Below, one piece after another: positions 8,751-15,174 of a stretch of 64,000 nucleotides of DNA. Below the pieces are notes generated by a model. The model made no database searches. It saw only the letters and a list, made by a program, of their open reading frames with translations, and was not told the origin of the DNA. Where the stretch lies: the NCBI RefSeq assembly GCF_000024945.1, contig NC_013520.1:2068143-2132142 (forward strand), given 5' to 3'. Positions within the stretch are counted from its first letter, which is position 1. Every line of letters starts with the position of its first letter. This stretch comes from Veillonella parvula DSM 2008 (GTDB lineage Bacteria; Bacillota; Negativicutes; Veillonellales; Veillonellaceae). A program made the translations under genes and the position numbers.

Positions 8751-9746
8751 TCAAGATATATTCTCAGATTTTTCAATATCTACTGTTTCATCTAACGATT
8801 TGAGATATGAAATAAAAGCTTGTATTTCTTGTTGAATCCATTTTCTTGGTGCTAGATTATCAATGCGAGAAAGTTCCGCTTTCATATAGTCCTCATAAAG
8901 CTCCACCCATTTCTTATTGGCCTCCTTAGATAAAAAACACCCTCGTTCTGACAGATCAAAATCTTCAGGGAGTATCATATGACGATTCAATAGTTTTAAT
9001 ACAAAGCGATCGATTATATCTTGTCTAAATATATCCATTACATCGTATACTAAACTATCCTTTCGATTATTCGTGCTATGTAAAACACCTATGCGTACAT
9101 CTAAACCAGCAGTCAACAAACAGGCACGGACTTCCCGTTCTAAAAACGAATAGCCATAACTCAGGATAGCGTTAACAGGATCAGGGCTAGGATGACGTTT
9201 ACGACCAGAAAATTCCCATGGTTCAGATAATACATGCCCTAATACAGAAAAATAAGTCCTAGATGCTAAACCCTCTATACCACGTAATGTCTCTACTTTT
9301 TTTGTTCTTTCTACACGTTTCAGCAATGCTTGCATCGTTCTATGTACGACCACAAAATTTGGAATGCACTTACTCTTTTTGTACTGATTCAACAAGGCTA
9401 TCTGACCTTTAATCTTACGACGAACAATATATTTTGCCCCATCTAAGGCAAATTCTTGATTTTGAAAGCATGCTACTTGCCACAATAAACGTTGTAAAGG
9501 CGTATGCTCATCCCCTAAGGTCCCTACAAGCTGATACTTATGATCTACAAACTGAATGAGAGAACCTTGCTTCACTAAAGAAAACATAACCTGCGTAGAA
9601 ATTTGAATCGTTCGACCTAATACAAGATTTGATACAGTCGCTATAGGAATTTCTTTAATAACAGAATGATCTTTTTCAAGTACCAATAATCCTCCATCTT
9701 GTCGTATCGATATACCAGGTGTCATTACATATAAAGTTTCTAACAT
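8751..9746 (-). CDS. cas1: CRISPR integrase Cas1
   Basis: A 331-residue Cas1, the metal-dependent integrase that with Cas2 inserts new spacers at the leader end of an array. The N-terminal beta domain reads LYVMTPGISIRQDGGLLVL, with IPIATVSNLVLGRTIQIS. In the helical domain AILSYGYSFLEREVRACLL (near residue 195) carries the typical N-x-hydrophobic-Y-G/x-Y-L pattern, and VYDVMDIFRQDIIDRFVL (near 230) carries the conserved D-x-E/M-x-x-R segment. ATG 9746 was chosen because AGGAGGTTGTG precedes it. It lies 17 bases after cas2. The pair is apparently transcribed together with the DUF805 and micro-ORF genes upstream, away from array 1. Confidence 0.93.
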   Translation of the reverse strand: MLETLYVMTPGISIRQDGGLLVLEKDHSVIKEIPIATVSNLVLGRTIQISTQVMFSLVKQGSLIQFVDHKYQLVGTLGDEHTPLQRLLWQVACFQNQEFALDGAKYIVRRKIKGQIALLNQYKKSKCIPNFVVVHRTMQALLKRVERTKKVETLRGIEGLASRTYFSVLGHVLSEPWEFSGRKRHPSPDPVNAILSYGYSFLEREVRACLLTAGLDVRIGVLHSTNNRKDSLVYDVMDIFRQDIIDRFVLKLLNRHMILPEDFDLSERGCFLSKEANKKWVELYEDYMKAELSRIDNLAPRKWIQQEIQAFISYLKSLDETVDIEKSENIS

Positions 9747-9763
9747 CACAACCTCCTAAAAAA

Positions 9764-10039
9764 TTAAATGATCAACATCTTATCCTCTGTTAATGGAATT
9801 ATTTTATTACACCATATAGGTGTCTTAGCTGTGTCAGAAATAGAGACGATGAGGAGGCGCCGTGTTTCATCCCCTTGTGTTAACACTTCGAGCCTTTTAG
9901 CAATCGTTTCTACTCTAACGTGAGCATGAACACATAAAAACACACTATACTGTATGCGATAACAGAAGGATTCTAAATACTTAACTACCTTATTTCTAAT
10001 TTTAGTATCAGAAATATCATAAGAAATAAGATACCGCAT
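9764..10039 (-). CDS. cas2: CRISPR adaptation protein Cas2
   Basis: A 91-residue Cas2. The start MRYLISYDISDTKIRNKVVKYL has the conserved YDI-x-D-x-KxRxK signature around a ferredoxin-like first strand, followed by RIQYSVFLC, the second signature strand of the family, and IPIWCNK-like C-terminal strands. Cas2 dimers scaffold two Cas1 dimers during spacer integration. The length is normal (about 90). It is placed directly upstream of cas1 with the usual close spacing and downstream of a 26-codon hydrophobic micro-ORF, which ends 17 bases before it. Confidence 0.95.
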   Translation of the reverse strand: MRYLISYDISDTKIRNKVVKYLESFCYRIQYSVFLCVHAHVRVETIAKRLEVLTQGDETRRLLIVSISDTAKTPIWCNKIIPLTEDKMLII

Positions 10040-10056
10040 CAGAACCTCCTGTATCT

Positions 10057-10137
10057 TTACTTTCTACCATTAGTCAGCGAATCAAAAATCATAAACAATA
10101 CAATCCCACATAAAAATATCCCTATGAAGCTAGTCAT
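10057..10137 (-). CDS. 26-aa hydrophobic micropeptide upstream of cas2
   Basis: The product begins MTSFIGIFLCGIVLFMIFDS and ends LTNGRK: one predicted membrane helix with a short basic tail. AAAGGAGTAAATGGA lies just upstream of ATG 10137. It sits 16 bases downstream of the DUF805 gene and 17 bases upstream of cas2, so it belongs to the same transcript. I know no named family. Its size and hydrophobicity link it to the micro-ORF clusters at 10.6, 12.0-12.6, 14.1-14.7, 15.1-15.5 and 22.8-23.0 kb, although its C-terminus is basic, not acidic. Confidence 0.5.
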   Translation of the reverse strand: MTSFIGIFLCGIVLFMIFDSLTNGRK

Positions 10138-10153
10138 TCCATTTACTCCTTTA

Positions 10154-10552
10154 CTAAACAACAATCATTGAATCTGGTCTTTCACCATAATTATTAGGAT
10201 CTTCATCCCCTGGCATCAGCACTAAACCAATTTTTACAAATCCCATTATTTTAGCCAAAGTGGGCTCAAAAATAGCTATTATAGCGGCCACAATATAAAT
10301 ACCTGCTAAATAAGTTGGTCCATTTAAATCATGAATACGACGCGATGCAATAGCTAACTCTCGAATAACAGAATACCCTATGATTGACCAACCCAATACC
10401 CAGAAAAACTTTGATACAGGGGCAAGACTAATACAAAGACCCCCAAGATAGCCAATACCAATAATCATCAACAAATTCATAAAATAAGAGCGACGATTCA
10501 TACGCCCTGATAAGGACAACATAGACTTTAATTCTTCCTGTAAATTTTCCAT
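10154..10552 (-). CDS. DUF805 inner-membrane protein
   Basis: A 132-residue membrane protein of the DUF805 (YhaH-like) family. Diagnostic pieces are LSGRMNRRSYFMNLL near residue 13, ASRRIHDLNGPTYLAG near residue 73 and the C-terminal MPGDEDPNNYGERP. Between them are three or four hydrophobic segments. I chose ATG 10552, which follows AAGGAGGGTATT, over upstream in-frame codons. That SD overlaps the end of the 20-aa micro-ORF, so the two are likely coupled. DUF805 proteins have no established function; some sit near stress or prophage genes. Here it lies in a transcript running from the trailer end of array 1 into cas2-cas1, which suggests a membrane role connected with the CRISPR island. Confidence 0.8.
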   Translation of the reverse strand: MENLQEELKSMLSLSGRMNRRSYFMNLLMIIGIGYLGGLCISLAPVSKFFWVLGWSIIGYSVIRELAIASRRIHDLNGPTYLAGIYIVAAIIAIFEPTLAKIMGFVKIGLVLMPGDEDPNNYGERPDSMIVV

Positions 10553-10562
10553 AATACCCTCC

Positions 10563-10625
10563 TTAATAATCATTCCGTGATGGTAATACAAACCACACCA
10601 ATAAAGTTAAAAACAACATTGCCAT
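10563..10625 (-). CDS. 20-aa hydrophobic micropeptide (cluster 0)
   Basis: Product MAMLFLTLLVWFVLPSRNDY, one short hydrophobic helix. The SD AGGAGGTAGTAT is strong and is identical in the micro-ORF at 22989-23018. Its stop codon overlaps the SD of the DUF805 gene. It is the first ORF after the array 1 terminator, the same place where the other micro-ORF clusters begin. Too short for homology claims; support is the SD, spacing and synteny. Confidence 0.5.
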   Translation of the reverse strand: MAMLFLTLLVWFVLPSRNDY

Positions 10626-10714
10626 ATACTACCTCCTATATAAGACCAATTAAACTTGTTGAGTTCATTATACGAATCATACTGAAAGTGAACTAATCAG
10701 AAAAACTAGGAACA

Positions 10715-10766
10715 AAAAAAGAACTGTATTTTTGTGTGACATACACAAGAACACAGTTCTTTATTA
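10715..10766 (-). terminator. Rho-independent terminator after array 1
   Basis: An inverted repeat with arms AAAGAACTG and CAGTTCTTT; read leftward it ends in a run of seven T. It lies between the trailer end of array 1 and the micro-ORF/DUF805/cas2/cas1 operon, so it should stop pre-crRNA transcription. Confidence 0.7.
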
Positions 10767-10892
10767 TTATGTAATTTTTAAGTTAGATATTCCCATTCTT
10801 CGACGCATACCGTAAACGGTAAGCGCTGTTGCAACCTTGGAAATTCACCACACACGGAACATGGACCGGGTTTCAATACCGTAAACGGTAAG

Positions 10893-10997
10893 CTGAATCC
10901 CTTATCACCCTCGTTTTACCTTCACTTCGTTCAGGCACTTGAGATGTGTGGACCTCATCGTCGCTTTGCTCCTCTGCTGTCTCGCACCCTTCTGCAC
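10893..10997. repeat. 105-bp element inside a CRISPR repeat, copy 1
   Basis: Lies between the AAG and the following bases of a repeat. The 17-bp ATACCGTAAACGGTAAG is present on both sides (right copy with one change). It begins CTGAATCCCTTATCACC and ends CCCTTCTGCAC. See the finding on this element. Confidence 0.8.
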
Positions 10998-11158
10998 ATA
11001 CCGCAAACGGTAAGTGCTGTTGCAACGTAGAGCTAATGTTTTGAAACTCATTAAGTTCTTTGGGTTTCAATACCGTAAACGGTAAGTGCTGTTGCAACGA
11101 ATCATCTAAAATTAAAATTGCCGATAGTTATAAATGTTTCAATACCGTAAACGGTAAG

Positions 11159-11263
11159 ATGAATCCCTTATCACCCTTGTTTTACCTTCACTTCGTTCAG
11201 GTACTTGAGATGTGCGGACCTCATCGTCGCTTTGCTCCTCTGCTGTCTCGCACCCTTCTGCGC
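11159..11263. repeat. 105-bp element inside a CRISPR repeat, copy 2
   Basis: The same insertion point and length as copy 1, and both flanking 17-bp copies are perfect. Internal sequence includes TTCACTTCGTTCAGGTACTT and CATCGTCGCTTTGCTCCTCT. Confidence 0.8.
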
Positions 11264-11657
11264 ATACCGTAAACGGTAAGTGCTGTTGCAACCTCTTTAT
11301 GCAAATGCATAAAGAAATTCAAAACTCCCAATAGTTTCAATACCGTAAACGGTAAGAGCGGTTGCAACTTTAGGATTTGTAATCGGATTCGAATTATTTC
11401 TAGCGTTTCAATACCGTAAACGGTAAGAGCGGTTGCAACCCAAAGTAATTGTCATTTTGAAGTACAGCAATAATGTTTCAATACCGTAAACGGTAAGAGC
11501 GGTTGCAACGAAGCTGCAGACATGGCAATAGTAGAATATTCAACCCCTTCTAGTTTCAATACCGTAAACGGTAAGAGCGGTTGCAACTCTACATGATGCT
11601 GAAAATAAGAAAGCAGAACTAGGTTTCAATACCGTAAACGGTAAGAGCGGTTGCAAC

Positions 11658-11860
11658 AGCATACCTCAGAAAGCCAGTATTCATGGGGCTTAAAATTAAG
11701 TTTTGGCAAACCTCACACCGTAAACGGTCAGATTGGGCTCCCACTGGATCAAAAATACCGATAAGCATAAGTAAATACTGGTGGTAAATGATTTTTCTAA
11801 GGTTACAGTAATTATAAGGGTTTCTCGATTTTACGTCAATATTCTTTATCGTTTTCTTTC
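11658..11860 (-). promoter_or_regulatory. Leader and promoter of array 1
   Basis: Conserved with the leaders of arrays 2 and 3. Read leftward it has a consensus promoter, TTGACG (11834-11839) and TATAAT (11811-11816), with 17-bp spacing. A copy of the repeat palindrome ACCGTAAACGGT (11717-11728) stands exactly 59 bp from the first repeat. The junction-proximal bases AGCATACCTCAGAAAGCCAG are conserved in all three leaders and are a likely Cas1-Cas2 docking site. Confidence 0.85.
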
Positions 11861-11964
11861 TGACTTATGGCTTATTTTTAATTAAATGTAGATAGTATCT
11901 AAGTTTAACAATTTTTAACTTAATTTGAATACCTAAAAAAGGATTTAGTCTATCTACTACATAT

Positions 11965-12005
11965 AAAAAGACCTATCCATACATCATCATATGAATAGGC
12001 CTATA
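11965..12005 (-). terminator. Terminator of micro-ORF cluster 1
   Basis: A hairpin with arms AGGCCTATTCAT and ATGGATAGGTC (leftward reading), followed by a T run. The same hairpin closes clusters 2 (14074-14118) and 3 (15045-15082), so it travels with the module. Confidence 0.75.
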
Positions 12006-12035
12006 TACAATTATATTCCATCATTATTTCTACTA

Positions 12036-12095
12036 TTAATCCTCAAGATACCAAGCGAATATATACAACAATAATAATCCTATTAGAGTTGACAT
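12036..12095 (-). CDS. 19-aa membrane micropeptide A, copy 1
   Basis: Product MSTLIGLLLLYIFAWYLED: a single hydrophobic helix capped by acidic residues. SD AGGAGAGGTGTAC precedes ATG 12095. The copy at 14149-14208 differs by only two conservative residues (T3A, I5V). It is the last ORF of cluster 1 before the terminator. Confidence 0.6.
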   Translation of the reverse strand: MSTLIGLLLLYIFAWYLED

Positions 12096-12112
12096 GTACA
12101 CCTCTCCTATAC

Positions 12113-12193
12113 TCAATCAAATAATTCGTCTAGTACAAAATCTACTGCTTCATCAACAGCTATTTCTATTACTAAATCCAACAGTTCATCCAT
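12113..12193 (-). CDS. 26-aa acidic amphipathic micropeptide B, copy 1
   Basis: Starts MDELLDLVIEIAVDEAV and ends VLDELFD. Asp and Glu recur every three to four residues between Leu, Val and Ile, as in an amphipathic helix. SD GAGGTGAAAAT precedes ATG 12193. The copy at 14227-14307 keeps the frame, with several silent changes and only two residue changes; its stop is TAG, here TGA. Confidence 0.6.
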   Translation of the reverse strand: MDELLDLVIEIAVDEAVDFVLDELFD

Positions 12194-12233
12194 ATTTTCA
12201 CCTCATTACAATTAAAACCTTTTAATACAATCC

Positions 12234-12287
12234 TTAAAACTTACATCTCCTGTTTTCTACTAATTTATATTGTAACAATTGTTTCAT
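12234..12287 (-). CDS. 17-aa basic micropeptide C, copy 1
   Basis: Product MKQLLQYKLVENRRCKF with SD AAGGAGAAAATAGT. The second copy (14349-14402) encodes MKQLLQHDLVENRKSQF. Unlike its neighbours it is not hydrophobic. The frame is kept but residues vary more, so coding support is moderate. Confidence 0.45.
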   Translation of the reverse strand: MKQLLQYKLVENRRCKF

Positions 12288-12304
12288 ACTATTTTCTCCT
12301 TGTA

Positions 12305-12364
12305 TTAGTCCTCAAATAATTTACATACTATTAATCCTACGGCAAAGCCTATATATGGATACAT
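12305..12364 (-). CDS. 19-aa membrane micropeptide D, copy 1
   Basis: Product MYPYIGFAVGLIVCKLFED, a glycine-containing hydrophobic helix ending FED. It is weakly preceded by AAGGTAGATGATAGT. The copy at 14419-14478 encodes the identical peptide. A diverged relative with a GTG start lies at 15175-15243. Confidence 0.55.
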   Translation of the reverse strand: MYPYIGFAVGLIVCKLFED

Positions 12365-12400
12365 ACTATCATCTACCTTTCTTAATATATCAACCAACAA

Positions 12401-12508
12401 CTAGTCATCAGACTTAACGGCTTGATATACGGACACACCTAATAATACACCTGCTGCAAAACCTTCCCATGCGGCTGCGGCCGCTGCTGCTGCAAATAAT
12501 GGTAGCAT
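12401..12508 (-). CDS. 35-aa alanine-rich membrane micropeptide E, copy 1
   Basis: Starts MLPLF, then eight alanines, WEGFAAGVLLGVSVY, and ends QAVKSDD. SD AGGAGGAATTAAT is strong. Three copies exist (also 14515-14622 and 15281-15376); substitutions between them are mostly silent or conservative, such as Q/K and D/E near the end, and the third lost four codons in frame. The small-residue helix with a G-rich half suggests self-association in a membrane. Confidence 0.65.
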   Translation of the reverse strand: MLPLFAAAAAAAAWEGFAAGVLLGVSVYQAVKSDD

Positions 12509-12555
12509 ATTAATTCCTCCTGAAATACATATAAACAAAATAAATCCTTTGACAT

Positions 12556-12588
12556 TTACAATTTTAAATATCCAATTCTACAAGTCAT
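12556..12588 (-). CDS. 10-aa leader-like micropeptide F, copy 1
   Basis: Product MTCRIGYLKL after GGGAGGTAATGA. First ORF downstream of the cluster 1 promoter. Relatives at 14670-14702 (MTRRIGHLKL) and 15425-15457 (MRSKIGCLDL) keep the pattern basic-IG-x-L-x-L, so it may be a true leader peptide and not noise. Confidence 0.4.
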   Translation of the reverse strand: MTCRIGYLKL

Positions 12589-12624
12589 TCATTACCTCCC
12601 AACTCATATGACTAAATTAACTAT

Positions 12625-12772
12625 CCATAGTATAACCTTATCAAAGATACAATTGAATTCATAAAAACTAAGGCGAACTATCATCTCTATAATTCAAGTA
12701 TTTCGCTCTAGGTTACAAAATAATTATAGAATGAAAATCGACAAATCCATATTCAAAAAAACTAAGATGCAA
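12625..12772 (-). promoter_or_regulatory. Control region and promoter of micro-ORF cluster 1
   Basis: Read leftward: -35 TTCAAT (12652-12657), 17-bp spacer, -10 TATACT (12629-12634). Both boxes and the spacing are retained in cluster 2. Upstream, two copies of AAAAACTAAG about 95 bp apart bracket a conserved block that includes GTATTTCGCTCTAGG, a plausible operator. Confidence 0.6.
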
Positions 12773-12805
12773 AAAAAGGGTGAATCTAAAGATTCACCCT
12801 TTTAC
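12772..12805 (-). terminator. Terminator after array 2
   Basis: A near-perfect hairpin with arms AAAGGGTGAATC and GATTCACCCTTT, followed leftward by a T run. It lies between the old end of array 2 and the cluster 1 control region. Confidence 0.75.
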
Positions 12806-12841
12806 ATTAAATATGAAAATACACAATCATAAACGATAAAA

Positions 12842-12946
12842 GCTGTTACCTTGTCACCTTCGTTTTACCTTCACTTCGTTCAGGTACTTGAGATGTGCGG
12901 ACCTCATCGTCGCTTTGCTCCTCTGTTGCCTCGCACCCTTCTGCGC
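12842..12946. repeat. Decayed copy of the 105-bp element at the old end of array 2
   Basis: The left flank is a degenerate repeat (ATCATAAACGATAAA). The right side (CTTCTGCGC followed by ATACCCTAAAAGGTAAG) keeps the junction. Internal sequence is still highly similar to the intact copies. Confidence 0.65.
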
Positions 12947-13035
12947 ATACCCTAAAAGGTAAGTACTGTTGCAACCAAAAAGCTCAAGACATACCAAGCC
13001 GATTATGTTTATGTTTCAATACCGTAAACGGTAAG

Positions 13036-13140
13036 ACTATTACCTCATCACCTCTGTTTTACCTTCACTTCGTTCAGGTACTTGAGGTGTGCGGACCTCA
13101 TCGTCGCTTTGCTCCTCTGCTGTCTCGCACCCTTCGGCGC
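13036..13140. repeat. 105-bp element inside a CRISPR repeat, copy 3
   Basis: Begins ACTATTACCTCATCACC and ends CCTTCGGCGC, 105 bp as in the others. The right flank ATACCATAAACAGTAAG has two changes from the consensus. Confidence 0.8.
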
Positions 13141-13375
13141 ATACCATAAACAGTAAGTACTCTTGCAACTTGGAACAGATGCCGATATGTATGATGGTAA
13201 ACATCATGTTTCAATACCGTAAACGGTAAATACTGTTGCAACCAGAGAACGTTGATATGACTACACAAGCTATCAGCGGGTTTCAATACCGTAAACGGTA
13301 AGTACTGTTGCAACTTGGTATTGCGACAATTTGAATGGAATTTTGCTCGAAAGTTTCAATACCGTAAACGGTAAG

Positions 13376-13480
13376 ACTATTACATCATCACCTCTGTTTT
13401 ACCTTCACTTCGTTCAGGTACTTGAGATGTGCAAACCTCATCGTCGCTTTTCTCCTCTGCGGTCTAGCACCCTTCGGCGC
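13376..13480. repeat. 105-bp element inside a CRISPR repeat, copy 4
   Basis: The same left-end variant as copy 3 (ACTATTACATCATCACC), and both 17-bp flanks are perfect. This shows two sequence subtypes of the element, split by their first ~20 bp. Confidence 0.8.
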
Positions 13481-13642
13481 ATACCGTAAACGGTAAGTAC
13501 TGTTGCAACTCGTAGAAGTTCGTGAAATCTTCGGGAAAGGAGTAAAGTTTCAATACCGTAAACGGTAGGTACTGTTTCAACGAGGGGAATGGACAAGGAA
13601 CGGAGAACACTTCAGACCAGTTTCAATACCGTAAACGGTAGG

Positions 13643-13747
13643 CTGGATCCCTTATCACCTTCGTTTTACCTTCACTTCGTTCAGGTACTTGAGATGTGCG
13701 GACCTCATCGTCGCTTTGCGCCTCTGCTGTCTCGCACCCTTCGGCGC
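13643..13747. repeat. 105-bp element inside the first (leader-side) repeat of array 2, copy 5
   Basis: Begins CTGGATCCCTTATCACC. It interrupts the repeat that touches leader 2. The left half ends AGG in place of AAG. Confidence 0.8.
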
Positions 13748-13776
13748 ATACCGTAAACGGTAAGTGCTGTTGCAAC

Positions 13777-13980
13777 AGCGTGCCTCAGAAAGCCAGTATT
13801 CATAGGCCTTAAAAATAGGTTTTGGCAAACCTCACACCGTAAACGGTCAGATTAGGCTCTCATTTGATCAAAAATGCCGATGAGCACAGGTAAATACTGG
13901 TGGTAAATGATTTTTCTAAGGTTACAGTAATTATAAGGTTTTCTGAATATTACGTCAATATTCTTTATCATTTTCTTTCT
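13777..13980 (-). promoter_or_regulatory. Leader and promoter of array 2
   Basis: Promoter TTGACG (13953-13958) and TATAAT (13930-13935), 17-bp spacing, reading leftward. The repeat palindrome ACCGTAAACGGT at 13836-13847 is again exactly 59 bp from the array. Confidence 0.85.
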
Positions 13981-14073
13981 GTTCTATTTTATTAAAATAC
14001 TGGTCTTATCTAAGTTTACCAAGCTTTAAATTAATTTTAATACCTTAGAAAAGGATTTAGTCTATCTGCAACA

Positions 14074-14118
14074 TATAAAAAAGACCTACCCATATGACAT
14101 CATACGAATAGGCCTATA
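14074..14118 (-). terminator. Terminator of micro-ORF cluster 2
   Basis: The same hairpin as at 11965-12005 (AGGCCTATTC ... GGTAGGTC leftward) with a T run. Confidence 0.7.
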
Positions 14119-14148
14119 TACAATTAAATTCCATCATTACTTTTACTA

Positions 14149-14208
14149 TTAATCCTCGAGATACCAAGCGAATATATACAACAATAATAATCCTACTAAA
14201 GCTGACAT
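14149..14208 (-). CDS. 19-aa membrane micropeptide A, copy 2
   Basis: Product MSALVGLLLLYIFAWYLED. Its upstream context (GGGGGTGTTGTAC) is weaker than that of copy 1. The coding sequence is conserved better than its flanks. Confidence 0.55.
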   Translation of the reverse strand: MSALVGLLLLYIFAWYLED

Positions 14209-14226
14209 GTACAACACCCCCTATCC

Positions 14227-14307
14227 CTAATCAAATAATTCGTCTAATACAAAATCTACCGCCGCATCAACGGCTACTTCTATTACTAGATCCAATAGTT
14301 CATCCAT
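14227..14307 (-). CDS. 26-aa acidic amphipathic micropeptide B, copy 2
   Basis: Starts MDELLDLVIEVAVDAAV and ends VLDELFD, with stop TAG. Against copy 1 there are two residue changes (I11V, E15A) and several silent third-base changes, the pattern expected of a coding sequence. A diverged relative may be the 22-aa ORF at 22883-22951. Confidence 0.6.
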   Translation of the reverse strand: MDELLDLVIEVAVDAAVDFVLDELFD

Positions 14308-14348
14308 ATTTTCACCTCATTATAATCAAAACTTTTTTGATACTATAC

Positions 14349-14402
14349 TTAAAACTGAGATTTCCTATTTTCTACTAAATCATGCTGTAGCAATTGCTTC
14401 AT
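14349..14402 (-). CDS. 17-aa micropeptide C, copy 2
   Basis: Product MKQLLQHDLVENRKSQF with SD AAGGAGAAATAGT. Several residues near the C-terminus differ from copy 1, while MKQLLQ and LVENR are kept. Confidence 0.45.
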   Translation of the reverse strand: MKQLLQHDLVENRKSQF

Positions 14403-14418
14403 ACTATTTCTCCTTATA

Positions 14419-14478
14419 TTAATCCTCAAATAATTTACATACTATTAGTCCTACGGCAAAGCCTATATATGGATACAT
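14419..14478 (-). CDS. 19-aa membrane micropeptide D, copy 2
   Basis: Encodes exactly the same peptide as 12305-12364 (MYPYIGFAVGLIVCKLFED) despite base changes around it. Confidence 0.55.
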   Translation of the reverse strand: MYPYIGFAVGLIVCKLFED

Positions 14479-14514
14479 ACTATCACCTACCTTTCTTAAG
14501 ATATAAACCAACGA

Positions 14515-14622
14515 TTAGTCTTCAGATTTAACTGCTTTATATACGGACACACCTAATAATACACCTGCTGCAAAACCTTCCCATGCGGCCGCGGCCGCTG
14601 CTGCTGCAAATAATGGTAACAT
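14515..14622 (-). CDS. 35-aa alanine-rich membrane micropeptide E, copy 2
   Basis: MLPLF, eight alanines, WEGFAAGVLLGVSVY, then KAVKSED. Differences from copy 1 are mainly silent, plus Q29K and D34E; the stop is TAA, not TAG. SD AGGAGGAATTAAT is identical. Confidence 0.65.
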   Translation of the reverse strand: MLPLFAAAAAAAAWEGFAAGVLLGVSVYKAVKSED

Positions 14623-14669
14623 ATTAATTCCTCCTAAAGCACATACAAACAAAACAAATACTTTAACCT

Positions 14670-14702
14670 TTACAATTTCAAATGTCCAATTCTACGAGTC
14701 AT
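14670..14702 (-). CDS. 10-aa leader-like micropeptide F, copy 2
   Basis: Product MTRRIGHLKL after AGGAGGTAATGA. First ORF after the cluster 2 promoter. Confidence 0.4.
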   Translation of the reverse strand: MTRRIGHLKL

Positions 14703-14739
14703 TCATTACCTCCTAATTAATATTACTAAATTAACTATC

Positions 14740-14890
14740 CACAGTATAACCTCTTCAAAGATACAATTGAATTCATAAAAACTAAGGCGAACCATCATCT
14801 CTATATATCATAGTATTTTTCTCTAGGCTACAAGATAATTATAAAATGAAAAACGATAAGTCCATATTCAAAAAAACTAAGACGCAAGAA
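14740..14890 (-). promoter_or_regulatory. Control region and promoter of micro-ORF cluster 2
   Basis: -35 TTCAAT (14766-14771), 17-bp spacer, -10 TATACT (14743-14748), leftward. Two AAAAACTAAG motifs bracket the conserved block, as in cluster 1. Confidence 0.6.
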
Positions 14891-15050
14891 AGTGAATCTA
14901 AAGGTTTGCTCTTTTACATTAAATATGAAAGCGTACACCCGTAATTTTGTTTATTTTTGGCAAAAGGCAGATATTATCTTTATTCAGCAAATTATAATAC
15001 ATTTAATACATAAAAAATGACTTTAACCGAACATTACATAAAAAAACCTA
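14885..15050. other. Remnant of a lost array block (terminator and leader traces)
   Basis: A degraded terminator (GTGAATCTAAAGGTTTGC) is followed by TTTTGGCAAAAGGCAG near 14955, which resembles the leader core GGTTTTGGCAAACCTC. No repeat is left between them. It fits an array that was deleted between two micro-ORF clusters. Confidence 0.4.
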
Positions 15051-15082
15051 TCCATATGACATCATATGAATAGGCCTAATTA
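15045..15082 (-). terminator. Terminator of micro-ORF cluster 3
   Basis: The third copy of the AGGCCTATTCAT ... ATGGATAGG hairpin with a long T run leftward. Confidence 0.7.
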
Positions 15083-15110
15083 ATATCAGATTCAATTATA
15101 ACAACCAAAA

Positions 15111-15161
15111 TTACTCCTCAACATAAACATGAACTAAACCAAAATCTACAAATAGTGCCAT
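15111..15161 (-). CDS. 16-aa micropeptide of cluster 3
   Basis: Product MALFVDFGLVHVYVEE with a strong SD, AGGAGGTATTTGT. It ends acidic, like peptides A, B, D and E, and it occupies the place of peptide A next to the terminator. Confidence 0.5.
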   Translation of the reverse strand: MALFVDFGLVHVYVEE

Positions 15162-15174
15162 ACAAATACCTCCT

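Larger units (their letters stand above)
10807..11657 (-). CRISPR. CRISPR array 1 (type III-D family repeat)
   Basis: Repeats are 35 bp. On the plus strand they begin GTTTCAATACCGTAAACGGT and end GTTGCAAC; transcribed leftward, each crRNA would start ATTGAAAC, a type III-style 8-nt tag. Whole repeats start at 11064, 11334, 11405, 11475, 11553 and 11623. Two more repeats (10870-11026 and 11136-11292) are each split by a 105-bp element, and a partial repeat remains at 10807-10835. Spacers are about 35-43 bp. The five leader-side repeats carry an AAGAGCGG variant, while the old end carries AAGTGCTG, so the leader is on the right. A nearby leader and promoter at 11658-11860 confirm the direction. 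Confidence 0.95.
12842..13776 (-). CRISPR. CRISPR array 2 (same repeat family)
   Basis: Whole 35-bp repeats start at 13209, 13280 and 13547. Three repeats are split by the 105-bp element (13013-13169, 13353-13509, 13620-13776), and a half repeat at 12947-12975 follows a degraded element. Most repeats carry AAGTACTG. Even the leader-adjacent repeat is interrupted, so new spacer integration here may be impaired. The leader is on the right (13777-13980). With its leader and micro-ORF cluster, this block is a diverged segmental duplicate of array 1 plus cluster 1. Confidence 0.93.

Noticed and set aside
10873..13313. Open frames of 70-84 codons across the 105-bp elements (for example with QVPERSEGKTR)
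   Set aside because: They cross repeats, spacers and elements and have no SD. The element shows no codon-type conservation between copies.
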